From Chrysochromulina tobinii (lineage: Eukaryota; Haptophyta; Prymnesiales; Chrysochromulinaceae), in assembly GCA_001275005.1 (NCBI GenBank), contig JWZX01001035.1:1-12218 (forward strand): DNA of 12,218 nt, written 5' to 3'. Below, piece after piece: positions 1-5,746 of this stretch. The notes below the pieces were generated by a model. It had not been told where the DNA came from. It made no database searches and saw only the letters and a list, made by a program, of their open reading frames with translations. Positions within the stretch are counted from its first letter, which is position 1. Each line of letters starts with the position of its first letter. A program made the translations under genes and the position numbers.

Positions 1-933
1 ACGGCGATGGCAACCTCGGTGCAGTCGGCGATTGCGAGCGCGACGAGCAGCCCAAGCAGCGCGACCGCCATGCTCGCAAGTGTCACCGACGTCTCGATCG
101 CCGTGCTCGCGATCGTGACGCCACCCATCGTCACGAACGTCGCACCGCCGCCGCCGCCGCCGCCTTCCTCGCCCTCGCCATCAGCCTTCCTCGCCCTCGC
201 CCTCGCCAACAGCGCCGGTGGCGGCGCCATCAGCATCCTCGTCATCGCCGTGCTCGTTGCGATTATTGGGCTGCTGTGCTGCCTGACGATTGTCTGCTGG
301 TGGATGAGGCGCAGAGGAGTCGAGCTGCGGCGCAAAGACGTCAACAACTGGCTCAGCAACATGTCCGTGAGCACAGTCTCCGCAGACGATGACAGCGCTG
401 GCATCGAGATGAGCGGTCGCTTCAACCATCATTCCTCCGAAACGGAAGGCTCTTCACGCGCAGACGGTGCCGGGGGCGGCGCACGACCGGCAAAGTCGGG
501 CGTCATCGGTCCATTGGGCAGTGACCCGAACCGCACGCCGACAGTGACGGAGAGCTCGCGCACGCATCAGGACACAGTGCGCCAGCAAAAGGAGGAGGCG
601 CAGCGTGAGGCAACGGTGATATGGGCGCGGGAGGGCGCGACGATCGTGCATCAGCCGCCATGGGGGGGCTCCTCTGCATGCTCTGCTCCCGACTTCTCCA
701 TCGGCACCGATTCTCATGACTACTACCTCGACAAAGGCGAGCACCAGCTGAGCGACCATGTGCGTCATAAAGAGGGGGGCGACGGTGGGGGCCACGGGCT
801 GGGCGATGGCGGACGCCACGTTTCGTCGGCAGGTTGCCGCGCCTCCGGCGGCAGCAGCAGCATCGCGTCGCAGGCTCCCAACCGCAACGACCCCTTTCCG
901 TGCTCGGCCGTGCCCGGCATGCTGCACATCTGA
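1..933 (+). CDS. Single-pass membrane protein, 5'-truncated
   Basis: The frame is open at the window's left edge (Thr-Ala precede the first Met at base 7) and stops with TGA at 931-933, so this is probably the 3' part of a longer gene. Counting from that Met: residues 1-45 are Ser/Ala/Val-rich and look like the end of an extracellular domain; 46-59 are a Pro/Ser stalk beginning with seven prolines; about 74-99 are one hydrophobic segment (GAISILVIAVLVAIIGLLCC) followed by Arg101-103, a stop-transfer signal that puts the remaining ~205 residues in the cytosol. The tail is polar, with Gly/His/Ser-rich stretches and no domain I recognise. A type I surface protein is the likeliest reading; such stalk-plus-one-helix proteins are common in protist algae. 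Ligand and role are unknown. An 18-bp duplication lies just before the helix (see findings). Confidence 0.6.
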   Translation, partial: TAMATSVQSAIASATSSPSSATAMLASVTDVSIAVLAIVTPPIVTNVAPPPPPPPSSPSPSAFLALALANSAGGGAISILVIAVLVAIIGLLCCLTIVCWWMRRRGVELRRKDVNNWLSNMSVSTVSADDDSAGIEMSGRFNHHSSETEGSSRADGAGGGARPAKSGVIGPLGSDPNRTPTVTESSRTHQDTVRQQKEEAQREATVIWAREGATIVHQPPWGGSSACSAPDFSIGTDSHDYYLDKGEHQLSDHVRHKEGGDGGGHGLGDGGRHVSSAGCRASGGSSSIASQAPNRNDPFPCSAVPGMLHI

Positions 934-1314
934 GATTCGCATTATGGGGCCACTACAAAGATCTGCGAGCTTCCAACGTGGGGTTGACCGTAGAGGGTTG
1001 ATCGGCTCTGCGCGCGCTCTGCCCCGCTCACTTTCAGGGCCGACAACAGCCGTTTTCATGCCTAGAATGATGCAGGCGTACTCTGAGGAAAGGGCAAGCC
1101 CTCAGACGTTCGGGGAGGACCAAGTGTACGGACGGGACATGCCGGGCCGAGGGGGTGGGAACTTGGCACTGCCTTTGGGACGTGGGGATTCGATCTCGTT
1201 GTCTCGTCCGCCCGCGCAGAGGATGAAACATGGCCGTGAGACAGAGAGCGGGCGGACGGACACGCAAATGATTGTATGAATATGTGTCTCATCTTGTTAG
1301 TTCCGTATTCCTAT

Positions 1315-1322
1315 TATAAAAG
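1315..1322 (+). promoter_or_regulatory. Isolated TATA-box-like element
   Basis: TATAAAAG matches the classical TATA consensus and sits in a short AT-rich island in otherwise GC-rich DNA. No coding frame begins downstream on the plus strand, and no gene on the minus strand is placed to use it. It could drive an unannotated non-coding transcript, or be chance in an AT-rich 3' flank. Confidence 0.15.
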
Positions 1323-1557
1323 TTTTCGTTTGTCTCACCGGACCGTACCTAACGAGGCGGGCGACCATCGGGCGGCTAGAACCCCCCCCTTGGCAGAGGG
1401 CGGTTCGTTTGCGACCCCCCTACCGAGCGGCCCCCACAAGTATATAACGGCCTATACGGCCCGGGGTTCATCAGACTGATGACATCCGGTGACACCTTAC
1501 CCCCCCCTCCCGACACATCGAACCCCCCTTTTCCGTAGGGGAAGTTCGGGAGGTTGT

Positions 1558-1717
1558 GGAAAAACCATCCATCCCGGGGAGGATTTTCCGATGTGGTTCA
1601 CGGCCCGCCCCCGGATGGGGGGGCGTCGCGCCGTAGGGCGACGGTGTCGTGGTGGTTCTCGTCGTGGCCGACCCCTTAAGGGGAGCCGGCCGCGCCCGCC
1701 CCCTGAGGGGGAGGGCG
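1558..1717. repeat. Cluster of five inverted repeats in noncoding DNA
   Basis: Five potential hairpins lie in 160 bases. (1) 1558-1566 with 1581-1589: GGAAAAACC against GGATTTTCC, one mismatch, 14-nt loop. (2) 1606-1612 with 1619-1625: CGCCCCC/GGGGGCG, 6-nt loop. (3) 1625-1629 with 1638-1642: GTCGC/GCGAC, 8-nt loop. (4) 1672-1683: the perfect palindrome CCCCTTAAGGGG. (5) 1693-1704 around 1705 with 1706-1717: 12-base arms with one mismatch. The arms are C on one side and G on the other, so the strand asymmetry flips repeatedly. Function is unknown; a structured RNA, a decayed mobile element or a replication or chromatin feature are all possible. Confidence 0.6.
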
Positions 1718-1766
1718 GTGATGAGATTGGGTTCCTGCGCGGATATCGGTTGCAGGGTGTCAGTTA

Positions 1767-2529
1767 ATAAGTCAATGGAACATTCCGCGACAGCCGAAAC
1801 GTGCATCCCGGGAGGTCACGATCGGCCGTGCAGAAGATACCCGGCGTCAGACGGTAAAGGTCAGCCAGCGGCGCCAGGCTGAAGAGACCTGGCTGGCCGC
1901 GCACCGGCGTAGCAAACGATCGGATGGTGGTGGAGCGGATCCACAACGTGCCCGCGCCACCCATCGCGCCAGCCGGCACCTCTGTCGGGAACATGTCCGT
2001 TTAACATGTCCGCGGCAGTCACCAGGTAACCAGCAGCCAGTGTGGCATAGTCAAGGCCAGGCAGGATCGAGTCGCGCTCCAAGCGGAAACACTTGCTCAT
2101 AAGAGAGACAGCAATCAGCATCGTCCATACCATCAGCAAGAAGCCGAAGCCAGGCCACCCGCATCTTCGCTGGGTCAATGACGGCGAGGATTGTGGCGGT
2201 GTCAAGCACGGCAGGGTCGCTCGTGAACAAGGCGCCCACGAGTTCGCCGGCCACGTCAGAGTAAGCCGCCTCCTAGCCGCCTCCACTTGCCCAGCCGCCC
2301 CAGGAATCACACAAAGTGTGGCACCAATACCAAGCGTCGTGTTGAAAGAGTCAGCCGTCGCAAAGGACACCGACGGTAACCGACGGGTCCGCGCCGCGGA
2401 GAGCCAGCGCGGCCGCGGGCAGTGTGCCCGCAGGAACTGCGACGAAGTCCATAGGGTAGGACACAGCAACAACAACACGACAGAGCGCACGAGACGCGAG
2501 AGCGGATTCTCGAAGCTTTCTCGAAGCAC
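1767..2529 (-). pseudogene. Decayed membrane-protein gene, possibly CaCA exchanger
   Basis: Reading leftward, coding-like peptide moves among the three minus-strand frames. From 2529 there is a Met and a hydrophobic stretch (VRSVVLLLLCPTLW). In another frame, up to a stop at 2348-2350, come FVAVPAGTLPAAALALRGAD and SVTVGVLCDG. Back in the first frame at about 2350-2290 comes SFNTTLGIGATLCVIPGAAG. A third frame holds AGELVGALFTSDPAVLDTA (about 2254-2190). The first frame then has a strongly hydrophobic GFLLMVWTMLIAVSLMSKC (about 2145-2090), and from 1994 another frame runs to TAA at 1764-1766. The pattern GTLP...ADPSVTVG...SFN..LGIGAT resembles the alpha-repeat of CaCA cation/Ca2+ exchangers (GTSLPE...G..D.A.GN..GSN.FN..L.LG), with a one-base frame slip in the middle. 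The family call is weak; the frame-hopping coding texture is the firmer observation. A multi-exon gene or base errors are alternatives. Confidence 0.35.
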
Positions 2530-2708
2530 TCAGTGCGGGACGCTCAGCGTTCATTACGACCCGATATGGTAATATGGGCGGTATATGCATGCATGCTCGG
2601 CCGGACCGAAAGGTCGGCTCGCCCGCGGGAGCCCTCATTCACACCTAACTGAACACAATCACACCTGCGGTGAGCTTTAGGTTTTGGTGCGGATCCCGCG
2701 CGTTCTAC
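2530..2708 (+). promoter_or_regulatory. Upstream region of the PAP2-like gene
   Basis: This 179-base stretch separates the pseudogene from the first ATG of the PAP2-like frame. It contains an AT-richer segment, 2566-2592, with GGTAATATGG and GGTATATGCATGCATGC; the latter gives a TATA-like core and alternating purine-pyrimidine bases about 120 bases before the first ATG. The PAP2 frame has an in-frame TAA at 2646-2648 and a GTG at 2670, but GTG is not expected as a eukaryotic start, so I treat 2649-2708 as leader. Promoter status is inferred from position only. Confidence 0.25.
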
Positions 2709-3662
2709 ATGGCGGGCATGACATGGGCGAAGGCAACGATGAACTGGGACACGGTCAAGCCACCAACGCCTTCTGCTTTCCCTCGCGATGGCGCTGCGCT
2801 CGATCTGATGGACAAAGCTATCAGTGGTCCCATCTTTCGCCTGAAACTCGGCCTCGTCCTCGAGTGTGCACTCAGCGTGCCTGGGTGCTTCTTCGGCATG
2901 CCATCTACTATGTCAATCGGCCCGGGCCTGATAGCAGTCATGGTGGCGACAAAGGTTCGCACGCTGCCATTGTTGCTCCTCGGAGTCGCAGTCACTGCAT
3001 TGGTTGCGCGCTGGGCGTATTGCCTCCGGTCCGCCAATGGGGCGACTGCATGGATTTTCTACGCACCCAAGGTATTTCTGGTGGCGCCGTTGATAGGCAC
3101 GGTGCTGGCATATAGCATCACAGACGACCCACGAGCACTGCACGCAGGAAGTTTCTATCTGCTGTCGTGGTTTGTGTCCGTCTTGCCCATCCTGACGCTC
3201 AAAAGCCTTGCCCATCGCCGCCGTCCGATCGCGAGCGAGAGCGCGCACCTCGGCGAGGCGACGGCCGCAGCAGGCCGGTCAAAGGCGCTTGGGTTGATCT
3301 GCTTCATGCTCCGCACGGGCGATGCGAATGCCTCGTTTCCATCGGGCGACGTGGCCGGCTCGGTCAGCTTTGCCTACCCGCTCTGGCGCTGCCAGGGCGC
3401 GGGCGCTGGTGCCGCTGTGCTTATTGTGCTCTCCTCCGCCTTTGGGCGCATGTATTGGCACGCACATCACGCAATGGACGTTTCTGCCGCAGCGCTCATA
3501 GCCTTCCTCTGCTGCACCGCGCTCGATGTCTCACTCTCGGACGCCGCCGGGAAAGGCGGCTGCCCAGCAGTGGCCTGGTACCACCCGTTCGTCGCGCTGC
3601 TCGCAATTGCCGTACAGCAGTTCTTCATGCCTCAGAAGATAGCCGGATTGAAGGGCAAGTAG
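2709..3662 (+). CDS. PAP2-superfamily membrane phosphatase-like, PSGD variant
   Basis: A 317-residue polytopic protein, counting from the first in-frame ATG (2709). ATGs at 2718 (G at -3) and 2739 (A at -3) have better start contexts, so the true N-terminus may be 3-10 residues shorter. The three PAP2 phosphatase signatures are present: motif 1 K165-x6-R172-P173, motif 2 as PSGD 211-214, motif 3 R247-x5-H253-x3-D257 with Gly246 replacing the usual Ser. Family members remove phosphate from membrane lipids (phosphatidate, polyprenyl diphosphates, sphingoid-base phosphates) through a His nucleophile in motif 3, here kept (His253). The motif 2 His, normally the proton donor, is Asp214. Hydrophobic segments lie near 43-63, 86-104, 115-135, 147-164, 230-246, 256-274 and 289-306, the usual multi-pass layout. 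Substrate is unknown and activity uncertain. The gene ends 150 bases before the next ATG. Confidence 0.75.
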   Translation: MAGMTWAKATMNWDTVKPPTPSAFPRDGAALDLMDKAISGPIFRLKLGLVLECALSVPGCFFGMPSTMSIGPGLIAVMVATKVRTLPLLLLGVAVTALVARWAYCLRSANGATAWIFYAPKVFLVAPLIGTVLAYSITDDPRALHAGSFYLLSWFVSVLPILTLKSLAHRRRPIASESAHLGEATAAAGRSKALGLICFMLRTGDANASFPSGDVAGSVSFAYPLWRCQGAGAGAAVLIVLSSAFGRMYWHAHHAMDVSAAALIAFLCCTALDVSLSDAAGKGGCPAVAWYHPFVALLAIAVQQFFMPQKIAGLKGK

Positions 3663-3812
3663 GGGGGTCCGTTGTCCGGACAAAAACACTAACCGTTCAC
3701 ACCTTGAAGCGTGAATTTTCTTGACTTGTCTTCCAGTTTTCCGAAGAAGCAAGCGCGACGAGCGGCGTGGCGCGCGCGGCGGTCCCCAACCGAGCCTCAA
3801 CGCCAAACTGCC

Positions 3813-5486
3813 ATGTCCGAGTCCGTCGCCAAGATGATCCTGAAGTGCGAGAAGACGGGCAAGCTCTTCTTCTCCGAGGCGGAGGCCAAGCAGCATGCTG
3901 ACGACACCGGCTTCAGCGCCTTTGCCCAGGTCTCGCCGGAAGAGAAGGTGTGGGTCTGTGCGGAGACAGGCAAGGTGTGCTTCAACGAGCAGCAGATGAG
4001 CCTCCACAAGCAGCGCGTGGCCGAGGCGATCACGTGGACCGAGCAGACGGTGGCTGACATGCACGAGGCTCGGGCCAAGAAGGCGGCCGAGGAGGCAGCG
4101 GGCGCCGAGGACGTGGAGATGGAGACTGAGGAGGACCAGCTGCTGCGCGCGGCAGGCAAAGCGCCCAAGGGTAAGGGCAACGCCAAAGCCACGGGCCCTG
4201 CCCTCGTCACCAAGGAGGTCGTCGAGCAGCTCGTCGAGATGGGCTTCTCGGAGCTGCGCGCACAAAAGGCGCTCGTGAAGACGTCCAACGGGGGCATCGA
4301 GGGCGCGATCAACTGGCTGACCGAGCATCTTGAGGACGCGGATATCGACGACGCGAACTTTGGCGAGTTTGAGGTGAAGCCGGCCGAAGAGGTGAGCTTG
4401 GCCGCCGCGCAGGCGTTGGCGGGCGTTTCGCACCTCTCGGCTGAGGAGAAGAAGCAGAAGCTCGACGAGCTTCTCGCCAAAGCGAGGGCCAAGAAGATGG
4501 GCACGAGCGTCGAGGAGGAGAAGCAGAAGGAGAAGGCGCGGCGCGATGATGGCAAGAAGACGGTGCAGTCGAAGCGCGAGCTTGAGGAGCAGCAGCGGAA
4601 GCGTGACGCGGATGCACGCAAGCGTGAGAAGCGCGAGTTCGAGGAGGAGCGCGCCAAGCTGAAGGCCAAGCTCGAGGCTGACCGGCAGGAGAAGATCAAG
4701 AACGGTCTGCTAAAGCCAGCCGCCGTGCCGTTGACGGAGGAGGAGAAATCGAACCTGAAGCCGCTCTCGCGCGCCGGGCCGCCCGAGGAGGAGAAGAGGC
4801 CCAAGAAGCCGATGAGCGAGCGAGAGCGCGAGGCTATGGAACAGATGTCGGCGATGGGTGGGATGAAGCGCAACTACGACGAGGAGCCGCTCACGCTGGA
4901 GGAGGCGACGGCGAAGCTGTGCGCGCACGCGGATACCAAGGTGCGTCCCGCGCTCGACATGATGCAGAAGATGGTGGCCAACATCGCCAAGACTCCCGCT
5001 GAGGCCAAGTATCGGCAGCTACGTCTCTCGAACCCCAAAGTGGCTGAGGGGCTCGTGTTCGTGCCAGGCGCGCGCCAGTTCCTGCACGCGATCGGCTGGG
5101 TGATCGGTCCGGGCGCGGGCGAGGTGGGGGAGGATGCGCCCAAGGATTGCATCAGCCTGCCCCTCGAGGGGGACGGCGTCGCGCAGGCGGCGGCGCAGCA
5201 GGCGGCGGTCGCAGCGCTGGTGCAGGCATCGAACGCGGCGGTCGAGAAGCGGCGACTCGATGAGCTTGCGGCACGCAACAAGGAGATTGCGGACAAGCTC
5301 GCCAAGCAGAAGGCGGAGAAGGAGGCGATGAAGGCGGCGATGGCGCGCGACCGCGCTGAGGTGGCCGCCCGCGGGCCCGCGCAGGCGTCGATCGCCAAAA
5401 AGCTGCCGACTGAGAGCGGCGGCACCATGACCTCGGCCATTTTCTCGGAGCAGGAGGAAGCCGAAGGGCGCCGTAACGCACAGTAA
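3813..5486 (+). CDS. UBA and PUB domain protein, Cdc48/p97 adaptor type
   Basis: 557 residues from the ATG at 3813 (G at -3). The frame extends upstream only through a GTG at 3711, which I take as leader. Residues 8-75 hold two degenerate zinc-finger-like repeats (LKCEKTGKLFFSEAEAKQHA and VWVCAETGKVCFNEQQMSLH). About 132-174 are a UBA domain with the MGF loop (VEQLVEMGFSELRAQKAL) and the INWLTEHLED end, expected to bind ubiquitin. About 206-345 are a highly charged Lys/Glu/Arg coiled coil like the linker of SAKS1/UBXN1-type proteins. About 375-432 are a PUB domain (KVRPALDMMQKMVANI, YRQLRLSNPKV, FLHAIGWV), the fold that binds the C-terminal tail of the Cdc48/p97 ATPase. A second coiled coil covers about 474-515. 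The same architecture occurs in plant UBA/PUG proteins (from memory, Arabidopsis At1g04850). Likely role: presenting ubiquitinated clients to p97 in cytosol or nucleus. No intron is visible. Confidence 0.88.
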   Translation: MSESVAKMILKCEKTGKLFFSEAEAKQHADDTGFSAFAQVSPEEKVWVCAETGKVCFNEQQMSLHKQRVAEAITWTEQTVADMHEARAKKAAEEAAGAEDVEMETEEDQLLRAAGKAPKGKGNAKATGPALVTKEVVEQLVEMGFSELRAQKALVKTSNGGIEGAINWLTEHLEDADIDDANFGEFEVKPAEEVSLAAAQALAGVSHLSAEEKKQKLDELLAKARAKKMGTSVEEEKQKEKARRDDGKKTVQSKRELEEQQRKRDADARKREKREFEEERAKLKAKLEADRQEKIKNGLLKPAAVPLTEEEKSNLKPLSRAGPPEEEKRPKKPMSEREREAMEQMSAMGGMKRNYDEEPLTLEEATAKLCAHADTKVRPALDMMQKMVANIAKTPAEAKYRQLRLSNPKVAEGLVFVPGARQFLHAIGWVIGPGAGEVGEDAPKDCISLPLEGDGVAQAAAQQAAVAALVQASNAAVEKRRLDELAARNKEIADKLAKQKAEKEAMKAAMARDRAEVAARGPAQASIAKKLPTESGGTMTSAIFSEQEEAEGRRNAQ

Positions 5487-5746
5487 GCTGGCGAGGGAGG
5501 ATGCGGGTTTTGGCGAGGTCCGCCCGGCAGAGGACGCAGACGCCACAGACGCACGCAGAGCCACGCACCACGCGCCGGCACGTAGCCGGCACGGCACCAA
5601 AGGGCATTAAACATGCCACCGCTCGCGCTCTCAGTCTCACGCGCACACAGGGCGGATTCGAGATGTAAGCGTGCGGGAGCGGCTGTAACAGAATCGATAC
5701 TGAGTTTCTCGGTTACATTTTCATTATTATCATACCGAGCGTACTA
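5487..5746. other. Tail-to-tail spacer with shared 3' ends
   Basis: These 260 bases separate the TAA of the UBA-PUB gene from the TAG of the convergent methyltransferase-F-box gene, so both transcripts must end here or overlap. Most is GC-rich. About 5690-5752 is distinctly AT-richer (TTACATTTTCATTATTATC) and is the likeliest cleavage region for the plus-strand gene. No clear AATAAA is present on either strand. I see no gene here. Confidence 0.45.

Larger units (their letters stand above)
934..1760. other. Gene-poor spacer rich in C/G runs
   Basis: I find no convincing gene here; the short frames on either strand have no domain-like content. About 934-1270 is ordinary GC-rich sequence, probably including the 3' UTR of the upstream membrane-protein gene. 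About 1270-1330 is a local AT-rich patch. From about 1380 to 1720 there are repeated runs of 5-8 C or G. A 15-bp inverted repeat (7-bp arms TCATCAG/CTGATGA around one base) lies at 1468-1482, and a cluster of stronger hairpins follows at 1558-1717 (separate entry). I checked by eye for tRNA B-box-like elements and could not fold any into a tRNA. Confidence 0.5.

Noticed and set aside
454-1059. 201-codon minus-strand frame
   Set aside because: Mostly antisense to the membrane-protein gene, with no recognisable domain.
1186-1200. tRNA B-box-like GGGATTCGATCT
   Set aside because: No matching A box, anticodon arm or acceptor stem could be folded around it.
2670-2708. GTG start for the PAP2-like gene, and likewise GTG at 3711 for the UBA-PUB gene
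   Set aside because: A nuclear eukaryotic gene is expected to use ATG; good ATGs lie downstream and the extra residues look like leader sequence.
3531-4433. Long minus-strand frames opposite the PAP2-like and UBA-PUB genes (also 3797-4873 and 4874-5614)
   Set aside because: They are antisense to genes with clear domains and have biased Leu/Arg/Ser or Ala composition, as expected when GC-rich third positions keep the opposite strand open.
2670-5486. PAP2-like and UBA-PUB genes as an operon
   Set aside because: Same strand and 150 bases apart, but eukaryotic gene style, no functional link and no ribosome-binding sites.
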